NCBI GenBank assembly: GCA_013374505.1
Contig: QENJ01000303.1
Span: 1-5,019 of the forward strand
Length of the DNA stretch: 5,019 nt
Origin: Candidatus Methanophagaceae archaeon
GTDB lineage: Archaea > Halobacteriota > Syntropharchaeia > Alkanophagales > Methanospirareceae
Reading direction: 5' to 3'
Shown here: in pieces, positions 1 to 4,911 of the stretch
How positions within the stretch are numbered: position 1 is the stretch's first letter
How the letters are laid out: each line of letters opens with the position of its first letter
Notes under the pieces: generated by a model
Told to the model about the DNA's origin: nothing
Database searches by the model: none
The model's input: the letters and a program-made list of their open reading frames with translations, nothing else
Program-made: the position numbers and the translations under genes

Positions 1-2
1 AT

Positions 3-158
3 GCAATCATGTATTTCAATGAGGATGGATTTGAGCTAGAGTTTAACGTGAAAAAGACAAAAGAAGCATATTACGGGCATATCGAAAGCATAAACAGCTT
101 TGTCGCGAAGATGAGGGAGAAGATAAACATCCTGGATGCCATTTCTCTTTCACACTAA
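3..158 (+). CDS. 3' end of an unidentified protein (partial)
   Basis: An open frame enters from the left edge and ends at TAA 156-158, leaving 51 codons. The peptide is acidic and lysine-rich, with a predicted helical end (AYYGHIESINSFVAKMREKI) and protein-like composition. No shorter start is compelling: an ATG lies at 9-11, but no ribosome binding site can be judged so close to the edge, so I read it as the C-terminus of a longer gene. I do not recognise the family. No membrane segment or metal-binding motif is visible. It runs towards the minus-strand small gene at 345-518, so the two are convergent with about 186 bp between them. Confidence 0.65.
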   Translation, partial: AIMYFNEDGFELEFNVKKTKEAYYGHIESINSFVAKMREKINILDAISLSH

Positions 159-344
159 GCATCTTGAAGCAAATTACTGTCTAGTTTGCACGATTGCATC
201 TTTCTGCATGCGGGTTTCATCGGGTAATCGATTTTTTGTGCAGATTTACAATTTTTATCTGGGGATAGGTGACCAATAGTTCTGGAAGTGCACGAAAAGC
301 CATCAAATAATATACGTTGGTAAGTATTTATACATAAAAAGAAA

Positions 345-518
345 TTATCTGAAATTAGAGAGTAAAGTAAAGCAATACGGAAGTTTTGCAAAGTCGTTAA
401 TCAGTTCCACTAAGGGTGCATCAATTGAACGGATTTGCAGTTTGCGTAACGTTTCTTCTCTTTTAGCATGATAGTAAGGGTCATCACCAAAAGCTTTTAA
501 TTCCGTGAACGTTTCCAT
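345..518 (-). CDS. Small protein (57 aa), possibly a truncated remnant of a longer gene
   Basis: The frame runs from ATG (518-516) to TAA (347-345). It begins METFTELKAFGDDPYYHAKR and ends LPYCFTLLSNFR. The start is well supported: AAGGAGAG (complement of 526-533) lies 9 nt before the ATG, and a TATA-like CCATATAAATC lies further up at about 574-586. The peptide has no hydrophobic segment and looks cytosolic, mixed charged and helical. It stops just after a segment (DFAKLPYCFTL) that reads like the beginning of a conserved domain. The next minus frame stays open from about 391 down to 155 with far poorer composition, so the gene may have lost its 3' part by frameshift or deletion. I cannot name the family. 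The alternative is a genuine small protein. Confidence 0.55.
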   Translation of the reverse strand: METFTELKAFGDDPYYHAKREETLRKLQIRSIDAPLVELINDFAKLPYCFTLLSNFR

Positions 519-573
519 TTATGTGCTCTCCTTGATTTATGCCAATTCCGCCTTTTCCGCGACTGAGTCAGAG

Positions 574-586
574 CAGATTTATATGG
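574..586 (-). promoter_or_regulatory. Putative archaeal TATA box for the minus-strand small gene
   Basis: On the minus strand this reads CCATATAAATCTG, a good match to an archaeal TATA box. Transcription would start roughly 25 nt downstream, near 553, giving a leader of about 35 nt that contains the AAGGAGAG ribosome binding site. It is assigned by pattern only. Confidence 0.4.
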
Positions 587-769
587 AGTCCGCCACCCTT
601 TAGTTTGATCTATAAAGTTAAAAAGGTTGTTGTACACATGTGATGAATGGATTGCATACCGTGCTTCGACAGGAATTTACATGCTCAATTTATAACGGAT
701 CTTCCAGAACTACGAAACGAACATCGCAAATCTTGACGCTATGGCACTTTAGACCTCGAAATACCGACA

Positions 770-803
770 TATTTAAATCGTATAGTCCGTATTTTTTATA
801 AAT
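770..803 (+). promoter_or_regulatory. Putative TATA boxes for the ATPase-Tsr3 operon
   Basis: Two AT-rich boxes lie before the ATPase: TATTTAAAT at 770-778 and TTTATAAAT at 795-803. With the usual spacing of about 25 nt they would give starts near 800 or 824, and so leaders of about 40 or 16 nt before the ATG at 840. A weak ribosome-binding-like GGTAG lies at 832-836. The sequence does not decide which box is used. Confidence 0.45.
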
Positions 804-839
804 GCGATTGTAGAGTTAGCACGATTTCGATGGTAGAGA

Positions 840-1685
840 ATGACATACAATATATTGATTGTGGGATTGAAAGGGCAGGATGCGGGTAAGACGACCCTTG
901 CGCTGGCGTTACTAGCGTACTTAAGAGAAAAAGGGTTCAATGCCTGTGCCTTCAAGCCCCGAGCGGGCAACAACGTGTGGTATGATTTTGATGTTGTGCA
1001 TGACGCTTTATCACAGGGAAGACTATATGGAAAGGATGCAACAAGTTTGAAAGCTGCTTCTGCGTTTAGCGCTGCGGATGACCCGCTGCTAGAAGAATGT
1101 ATCAACCCTATCCACCGATTGTGGATGGAACCGCCGCGAATCAGCTCAATGTCACAAATACCGGGTTTTATCATTGACCGCGTCACGCTCTGGACTAAAG
1201 ACGGTGCAAGAAACCTGGTGGTTGAAAACGAAGCTTTGCCGGCTATGTATAGATGTAGCGATACACTCCTTGCGCAGTTACGTGCAAACGCATCCGAGAT
1301 CTATCACGTTCGTGATTTGAATACGTTGAATAAACTAACAGAAGAGTATTACGACCTCGCGATTGAATTAGCGTACAAGAAGGTGGTAGCACAGCATGAC
1401 TGTGTGGTAATAGAGAGTTATAGCGATATTGCTTTGCCATGGAATGGTTTAAACATTTTAGATGCGGTTATTGGTATCAAACCAGGTCGGATTTCGGCAT
1501 TCGACCCGCAGAAATATCTGGCGGCGGTTCAAATAGCAGCATCCACATATTCGCAGGAAGAACTTCCAACTGCTAGGATAATAGAACTGCTAAAGCCACT
1601 AAAAGAGGTAAATGTCACTCCGTGCAGGTCAGAAAAGCTATCGCAAGGTTTACAGGAGCTACTTCCGCGGTTAATGCAGGTTTAA
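840..1685 (+). CDS. Predicted archaeal P-loop ATPase/GTPase (SIMIBI / dethiobiotin-synthetase-like fold)
   Basis: A 281-residue cytosolic nucleotide-binding protein. The N-terminus carries strand MTYNILIVG followed by a P-loop, G9-LKGQDAGKTT. K11 precedes the P-loop lysine K17 in a pattern close to the deviant Walker A (KGGxxGKT) of ParA/MinD/BioD-type SIMIBI proteins, with Q13 in place of the second glycine. A FKPRAGNN segment (38-45) follows, as KP does in BioD-like proteins. A hydrophobic strand ending in acid and serine (CVVIESYSDIALP, 188-200) is the likely Walker B or switch region. No membrane segment is seen. The downstream Tsr3 gene begins 2 bp after this stop, so the two form an operon. 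The resemblance is to an uncharacterised archaeal family annotated only as predicted ATPase/GTPase. The substrate is unknown, and I do not infer biotin synthesis because no other bio gene is present. Confidence 0.88.
   Translation: MTYNILIVGLKGQDAGKTTLALALLAYLREKGFNACAFKPRAGNNVWYDFDVVHDALSQGRLYGKDATSLKAASAFSAADDPLLEECINPIHRLWMEPPRISSMSQIPGFIIDRVTLWTKDGARNLVVENEALPAMYRCSDTLLAQLRANASEIYHVRDLNTLNKLTEEYYDLAIELAYKKVVAQHDCVVIESYSDIALPWNGLNILDAVIGIKPGRISAFDPQKYLAAVQIAASTYSQEELPTARIIELLKPLKEVNVTPCRSEKLSQGLQELLPRLMQV
1678..1681 (+). promoter_or_regulatory. Ribosome binding site that fixes the Tsr3 start
   Basis: AGGT lies 6 nt before the ATG at 1688, inside the last codons of the ATPase gene. It supports translation restart at 1688 and argues against the in-frame upstream GTG at 1622, which would add 22 residues with no counterpart in the family. 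Confidence 0.5.
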
Positions 1686-1687
1686 AA

Positions 1688-2203
1688 ATGAAACTATATG
1701 TATATGATGCCGGACAGTGCGACCCGAAGAAATGCACAGCGAAGAAATTAGCACGCTTTGGGCTGATAACCTCGGTTAACGTGCTGCGAAAGATACCGTA
1801 TAAGACGCTTTTGCTGGTGCCGAATGCGGAAAAGGCGCTTTCGCGTGCGGATCAATACACAACCAGCATAACCGTATTTGATTGCTCGTGGCATAAACTA
1901 GCAGCTTTTGACGAGCCTTTGAAGAAGCAGAAAGTAAAAAAACGGGCTTTACCGTATTTAATAGCTGCGAATCCTGTTAACTATGGCAAACCCTTTATTC
2001 TGAGCTCGGTCGAGGCGTTTGCCGCTGCGTTGTTCGTTCTTGGTGAGCAGGAGCAATCACAGCAGATACTGGGCAAATTCAAGTGGGGGCCCGAATTTCT
2101 GCGCTTGAATGAGGAACGGTTGTGTGCGTATTCCAGAGCAAAGGACAGTAGCGAAGTAGTGGCGCTACAGAGTGAGTTCATGGACCGCGTCAAGAAAAAA
2201 TAA
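1688..2203 (+). CDS. tsr3: 16S rRNA aminocarboxypropyltransferase Tsr3 (former DUF367)
   Basis: A 171-residue protein of normal length for archaeal Tsr3. The family transfers the 3-amino-3-carboxypropyl group of S-adenosylmethionine onto a hypermodified uridine or pseudouridine in the helix 31 loop of small-subunit rRNA, a late ribosome maturation step. Family signatures are intact and in order: an N-terminal YDAGQCDPKKCTAKKLARFG (5-24), LLLVPNAEKALS (41-52), DCSW (65-68), RALPYLIAANPVNYGKP (86-102) with the following SS-EAFAAALF (106-116), and FKWGPEFLRLN (131-141). These include the SAM-binding core known from SPOUT-like Tsr3 structures. The ATG at 1688 places the conserved LYVYDAGQCDPKKC at the N-terminus. 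The gene is 2 bp behind the ATPase and probably coupled to it. No defect is visible, so I expect it to be functional. Confidence 0.95.
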   Translation: MKLYVYDAGQCDPKKCTAKKLARFGLITSVNVLRKIPYKTLLLVPNAEKALSRADQYTTSITVFDCSWHKLAAFDEPLKKQKVKKRALPYLIAANPVNYGKPFILSSVEAFAAALFVLGEQEQSQQILGKFKWGPEFLRLNEERLCAYSRAKDSSEVVALQSEFMDRVKKK

Positions 2204-2204
2204 T

Positions 2205-2346
2205 AATCGGACGCAGATGATCGCAGATTAATATGATTTGAAGTACAAAAAGCATATTATTCAACTAAAAATGGTTGTTGACACTGATTAACACCGATCA
2301 ACGCAGAAGAACTCAAATCTGCGTAAATCCGTATGAATCTGCGTCC
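2205..2346. repeat. Repeat island with GACGCAGAT-type inverted words
   Basis: This non-coding stretch lies just behind Tsr3. Its ends are a perfect 10-bp inverted repeat: GGACGCAGAT at 2209-2218 and ATCTGCGTCC at 2337-2346. Inside are further copies of the same words: TCGCAGATTA near 2220-2230, then GACACTGATTAACACCGATC from about 2279 running into AACGCAGA. The right arm has an exact 10-bp period (ATCTGCGTAA, ATCCGTATGA, ATCTGCGTCC at 2317, 2327 and 2337). Related words recur at 4076-4104 and 4171-4198. The type resembles dispersed intergenic repeats that I associate with many anaerobe genomes. Its function is unknown. Confidence 0.75.
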
Positions 2347-2400
2347 TAAATAGTTAGAAGTTATACTGTATATACAAGAAAAAAGCGAAAAAGAGTTGAG

Positions 2401-2410
2401 TTTAAATACT
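2401..2410 (+). promoter_or_regulatory. TATA box of the acetyltransferase gene, predicting a leaderless mRNA
   Basis: TTTAAATACT is a strong archaeal TATA match, preceded by a purine-rich stretch (GCGAAAAAGAG) that could act as BRE. The usual distance of about 25 nt puts the transcription start at about 2429-2433, that is, at or next to the ATG at 2433. No ribosome-binding sequence precedes that ATG. The mRNA is therefore probably leaderless. Confidence 0.6.
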
Positions 2411-2432
2411 CAGTTAGTATATCATAATTATT

Positions 2433-2951
2433 ATGGGCGTCTGTTGTACGGTGGATGTGGAATATACGGGCGAGAAACGTCATGCAATAAAGCTGGGTAA
2501 AGAGGATGCTAAGGACATCTCGGAGCTCTACAATGAAGTATGGCCTAAAGCGTACGATTATCCTGCGGAATGGCGAAATAAGCGGGTGATGACCGAGGTG
2601 GAAGTGAAGAACACTATGGACTCCGGTTATTTCTTCTTCGGTATCCGTATAGATGGTAAATTATCAGGTGTGTATAAAGCGTCCATAACAGAGCAAGGCG
2701 CTTTCGGTGAGCAGCAAGCGGTTCTCCCGGAATATCGTGATCAGAGTGTAGCTTCTGCGATGTACGAGCAGTTCTATGAGTTCGCAAAGGCGAATAAGTG
2801 TAAGACGAATTATGTGAACATCTTAGCTGGTAATGTACCCTGCGAGCGAGCAATGGAGAAGTTCAATTTTTTCAAGACGGGCGAGCCCTGGGAGCAAAGT
2901 AAAGGGATGCTCGTTCAGACGTACGAGCGTAAGGTAGTAGCAGATTGTTGA
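2433..2951 (+). CDS. GNAT-family N-acetyltransferase
   Basis: A 172-residue single-domain GNAT protein. It would transfer an acetyl group from acetyl-CoA to an amine of unknown identity. The fold order is visible: the first strand and helix (HAIKLGKEDAKDISELYNEV, 17-36), central strands FFFGIRIDGKLSGVYKASI (67-85), acetyl-CoA-binding motif A (VLPEYRDQSVASAMYEQF, 97-114) and motif B (NVPCERAMEKFNFFKTGE, 134-151), ending in the usual YER strand. In motif A the Q/R-x-x-G-x-G/A loop reads R-D-Q-S-V-A, so the first glycine is replaced by serine, which may weaken or change cofactor binding. The start is chosen from the strong upstream TATA box and fits a leaderless transcript. The gene lies 58 bp before the CbbQ-like gene but both have promoter signals. 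Substrate unknown. Confidence 0.88.
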   Translation: MGVCCTVDVEYTGEKRHAIKLGKEDAKDISELYNEVWPKAYDYPAEWRNKRVMTEVEVKNTMDSGYFFFGIRIDGKLSGVYKASITEQGAFGEQQAVLPEYRDQSVASAMYEQFYEFAKANKCKTNYVNILAGNVPCERAMEKFNFFKTGEPWEQSKGMLVQTYERKVVADC

Positions 2952-2966
2952 TGGGACCACAAAAAG

Positions 2967-2976
2967 TAAATATTTA
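2967..2976 (+). promoter_or_regulatory. TATA box of the CbbQ/NorQ-like gene
   Basis: TAAATATTTA, a perfect 10-bp palindrome, follows the purine-rich ACAAAAAG, which is a plausible BRE. The predicted transcription start is near 2997, leaving a leader of about 12 nt with a weak AGGT (2998-3001) before the ATG at 3010. This suggests the AAA+ gene can be transcribed separately from the acetyltransferase gene. Confidence 0.5.
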
Positions 2977-3009
2977 TGCGTTAAAGCAGTCTTAATTAGG
3001 TAAGTATAA

Positions 3010-3843
3010 ATGTTAGAGAGATCAGACACGACTTGTTTATATGAAAACGGCAGCTTTGAAATACAAGAAGAGCCGTTTTATTTACCGCAAGGGCGTGAGG
3101 TTGCGCTATTTGAAGCAGCCTATAAGAATAAACTGCCGGTTATGCTGAAAGGGCCCACGGGCAGTGGTAAAACGAGATTAGTTGAGCATATGGCCTGGAA
3201 ATTAGGGCGGCCGCTCTATACTGTTGCATGTCATGACGATTTGAGTGGTAATGATTTAACCGGGCGGTATATCATTAAAGGAGACGATGTTGAGTGGATA
3301 GATGGGCCACTTCTTATGGCTGTAAAAACAGGTGGAATCGTGTATCTGGATGAGATCGTGGAAGCGCGAAAAGATACTACCGTTGTTATTCATCCTTTAG
3401 CTGACCATAGAAGGTATTTGCTGGTTGTGAAATTAGGTAAGATGTTTTATGCGCCGGATGAGTTTATGCTGGTAATGAGTTATAATCCCGGTTACCAGAG
3501 TGTGTTAAAAGAATTGAAACAGAGCACGAGGCAGCGGTTTGTCAGTATCGCACTTGGATGGCCGGGTGAAGACCTGGAGACACAAATTGTGCAGCAAGAG
3601 ACGGGTGTTGAGGCGGATACGGCAAATAAGTTGGTGAAAGCCGCGAACAAGATACGGAATCTTATTCATCAGGGACTTGAAGAGGGTGTGTCTACTCGGG
3701 AACTTGTTTATGCTGCTACATTGCTAAAAAGTGGTGTGGCCACGCGCGATGCGTTATATTCTACTATGACTGAGCCGTTAACGCACGATAGTGATCTCAA
3801 GAGAAGCATAGAGGAAATACTTAAGAATTATTTTGATGTGTGA
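3010..3843 (+). CDS. MoxR-type AAA+ ATPase of the CbbQ/NirQ/NorQ family
   Basis: A 277-residue protein of full family length. CbbQ/NorQ proteins are hexameric AAA+ motors that, with a VWA-domain partner (CbbO or NorD), remodel or activate a target enzyme such as Rubisco or nitric oxide reductase. All motor elements are intact: Walker A GPTGSGKTR (48-56), the family block VEHMAWKLGRPLYTVACHDD (58-77), Walker B IVYLDE (110-115), VVIHPLADHRR (125-135), sensor-1 region MSYNPGYQSVLK (156-167, N159), the arginine-finger stretch STRQRF (172-177) and the C-terminal CbbQ_C-like helices (about 185-275, with the STRELVYAA signature at 228-236). Neither a VWA partner nor a Rubisco or nor gene is visible nearby: the upstream neighbour is an acetyltransferase and downstream is non-coding. 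The family call is sure, but the target enzyme is unknown. GvpN is a less likely alternative. Confidence 0.95.
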   Translation: MLERSDTTCLYENGSFEIQEEPFYLPQGREVALFEAAYKNKLPVMLKGPTGSGKTRLVEHMAWKLGRPLYTVACHDDLSGNDLTGRYIIKGDDVEWIDGPLLMAVKTGGIVYLDEIVEARKDTTVVIHPLADHRRYLLVVKLGKMFYAPDEFMLVMSYNPGYQSVLKELKQSTRQRFVSIALGWPGEDLETQIVQQETGVEADTANKLVKAANKIRNLIHQGLEEGVSTRELVYAATLLKSGVATRDALYSTMTEPLTHDSDLKRSIEEILKNYFDV

Positions 3844-3850
3844 GTTGGGG

Positions 3851-3902
3851 GGGTTAAGGGTTAAGGGTTAAGGGTTAAAGGTTAAAGGTTAAAGGTTAAG
3901 GG
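3851..3902 (+). repeat. Telomere-like tandem heptamer array (GGGTTAA / AGGTTAA)
   Basis: Seven consecutive 7-bp units begin at 3851: four GGGTTAA followed by three AGGTTAA, with a final GGG at 3900-3902. A run of seven G (3847-3853) opens the array, 3 nt after the stop codon of the AAA+ gene. The plus strand has five G-tracts of three or more (3847-3853, 3858, 3865, 3872 and 3900), and the first four are joined by TTAA loops, which fits a G-quadruplex motif. The unit length is 7 and does not keep frame. Function unknown. Confidence 0.9.
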
Positions 3903-3935
3903 CTACTAATACAGGACAACAAACCATGTAATTTT

Positions 3936-4009
3936 CTCTGCGAACTCAGCGTTCTCTGCGGTAAATTTATATCTGCTTGTAAAATGTTGTTCTGCTTGTA
4001 AAATGTTGT
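3936..4009 (+). repeat. CTCTGCG-type repeat and a 19-bp perfect tandem duplication
   Basis: At about 3936-3962 three 9-bp words follow each other (CTCTGCGAA, CTCAGCGTT, CTCTGCGGT). Directly after, TCTGCTTGTAAAATGTTGT occurs twice head to tail (3972-3990 and 3991-4009) without a mismatch. The perfect copies suggest a recent duplication event. Confidence 0.8.
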
Positions 4010-4047
4010 TATTGTGCGTTTGGGAACTCACAAATAAAAAATTAGCG

Positions 4048-4198
4048 GACGGTATCATTTTTCAAGGATTTTTAAGACACCGATTAGCGCGGAATAACAC
4101 GGATATTAAAGTTGTGTAGTTTTTTTGATTTTGATTCCACCCGTAAAAAATTGATGGACTGGGCAGTACCGTCTGTGTAAATCTGTAAAATCCGTGTC
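4048..4198. repeat. GACAC-type inverted repeat island
   Basis: The left part holds GACACCGATTAGCGCGG running into AATAACACGGAT (4076-4104). The right part holds the inverted kind of words, CTGTGTAAATCTGT and ATCCGTGTC (about 4172-4198). A 7-bp pair, GACGGTA (4048-4054) and TACCGTC (4167-4173), lies around them. The words match the GACACTGATTAACACCGATC segment of the first island at about 2279-2298, so both islands belong to one repeat family. The stem is imperfect. Confidence 0.65.
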
Positions 4199-4227
4199 TA
4201 TGATAAATATCAAAATGGGTGAAATTT

Positions 4228-4560
4228 TTACTGGGTGTTCCATAAGTCCTCTCGATGCCGTGCCGAGAGCGTTCCTATCATGCCATAGTCAAGCAAACAG
4301 ATGACAATGTCCGTCAGTACTCGGATGTTACCGGGATGCGGGTCTGCGTGAAAGAGCCCATGTTCAGAAATATGTTAGACGTTGAACCTTGACTGCTACT
4401 ACTTCGTCATCTGGCAATACCGCTTTAGGAACCTGCGCCATAGAGGCTGCCGCTGTTGGTGAATCCGGGAAGTCGTTGAAGATATGGTCTACGGAACTGC
4501 CTCCTTGGTAATCCGCTTCGTATCTGCCGTAGAAACAGGCGGCACCGTATCCTGTATTAT
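4228..4560 (-). pseudogene. Decayed ABC1/UbiB (AarF) family kinase-like gene fragment
   Basis: Three minus-strand frames read in order give UbiB family signatures. Frame one (4560-4489) has IIQDTVPPVSTADTKRITKE and then a TAG stop. Frame two (about 4484-4364) has SVDHIFNDFPDSPTAAASMA-QV and DDEVVAVKVQR, which correspond to the glycine/alanine-rich nucleotide-binding loop and the catalytic lysine (codon 4390-4388), and then a TGA. Frame three (4374-4228) has ISEHGLFHADPHPGN and ICLLDYGMIGTLSARHREDL, which correspond to the family's HADPHPGN catalytic motif and its DFG-like metal-binding motif, and then TAA. Roughly 150 residues normally found between the lysine motif and HADPHPGN are missing, as are the N-terminal part and the C-terminal half. 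Intact relatives are membrane-associated ATPase/kinase-like proteins linked to quinone or lipid metabolism. This copy cannot make a working protein. Confidence 0.82.
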
Positions 4561-4664
4561 ACGCCCTGAGGTGGCCGCCGTTATCTTGCCGTTCCCGCGA
4601 TTGGTCGTATAATAAAGATTATACCGCTTAGGGGGCTTACTCTCTCTTGATTATATAAGGGCAC

Positions 4665-4714
4665 TATATGACACGGCTCAAAAGATTGTGCAAAGATAGC
4701 CGCCGTGTCATATA
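4665..4714. repeat. 13-bp perfect inverted repeat with a 24-nt spacer
   Basis: TATATGACACGGC at 4665-4677 is mirrored by GCCGTGTCATATA at 4702-4714. The spacer (4678-4701) has no T-run after it, so this is not a typical terminator. It could be an operator, a hairpin RNA or the ends of a small mobile remnant. Other copies are not seen in the window. Confidence 0.75.
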
Positions 4715-4804
4715 CTGCCGCGCCCCCACGCTTGCCCCTCTTCACTCCATTTCATATGCGCCATTGAAGTGGGTTTTCTGTCCCCAAGCATCACCCCAAA
4801 CCCA

Positions 4805-4893
4805 CGTAAAGAAGATAGTAGCCTCTTCCGATGCTATGAGCACAGCTATGTAAAGTAGGGTCTTACGTTTCTCTTACTTCTTTACGACCCTAC
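4805..4893. repeat. Overlapping inverted-repeat arms, possible alternative hairpins
   Basis: CGTAAAGAAG (4805-4814) is complementary to CTTCTTTACG (4877-4886), and GTAGGGTC (4855-4862) is complementary to GACCCTAC (4886-4893). The two right arms abut and share one base, and the pairings cross, so they would exclude each other or form a pseudoknot-like shape. No known RNA family is recognised. Confidence 0.5.
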
Positions 4894-4911
4894 CGACAGA
4901 CTCGATGGATG

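Larger units (their letters stand above)
519..839. other. Divergent intergenic region without a supported gene
   Basis: These 321 bp separate the minus-strand small gene from the plus-strand ATPase. They hold promoter signals for both directions: a minus-strand TATA at about 574-586, and plus-strand TATA boxes at about 770-778 and 795-803. Short frames exist, for example 29 codons from an ATG near 646, but none has a ribosome binding site or a recognisable product. I saw no structured RNA or repeat here. Confidence 0.6.

Noticed and set aside
155..391. Minus-strand frame of 78 codons overlapping the 3' part of the small gene
   Set aside because: It starts at a TTG inside the small gene without its own ribosome binding site and its composition is not protein-like. 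At most it is the frameshifted tail of a decayed gene.
646..735. Short plus-strand frame of 29 codons in the divergent region
   Set aside because: Protein-like by eye (RNLHAQFITDLPELRNEHRK) but too short, with no ribosome binding site and no recognisable family.
773..1186. Minus-strand frame of 137 codons opposite the ATPase gene
   Set aside because: It is a shadow of the plus-strand ATPase, which has a clear P-loop and correct operon context.
1622..1687. Upstream GTG start for Tsr3
   Set aside because: The extra 22 residues overlap the ATPase gene and precede the conserved N-terminal LYVYDAGQCDP of the family. The ATG at 1688 has an AGGT 6 nt before it.
3851..4009. CRISPR array
   Set aside because: The repeats are directly tandem with 7-bp or 19-bp units and lack unique spacers of regular length, and no cas gene is present.
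4581..4745. Minus-strand frame of 54 codons from a GTG
   Set aside because: It spans the inverted repeat and has no clear ribosome binding site or recognisable family, so chance openness is the simplest reading.
4668..4853. Plus-strand open frame of 61 codons
   Set aside because: Its ATG lies inside the left arm of the 13-bp inverted repeat, no ribosome binding site precedes it, the composition looks random and the opposite strand holds better protein-like segments.
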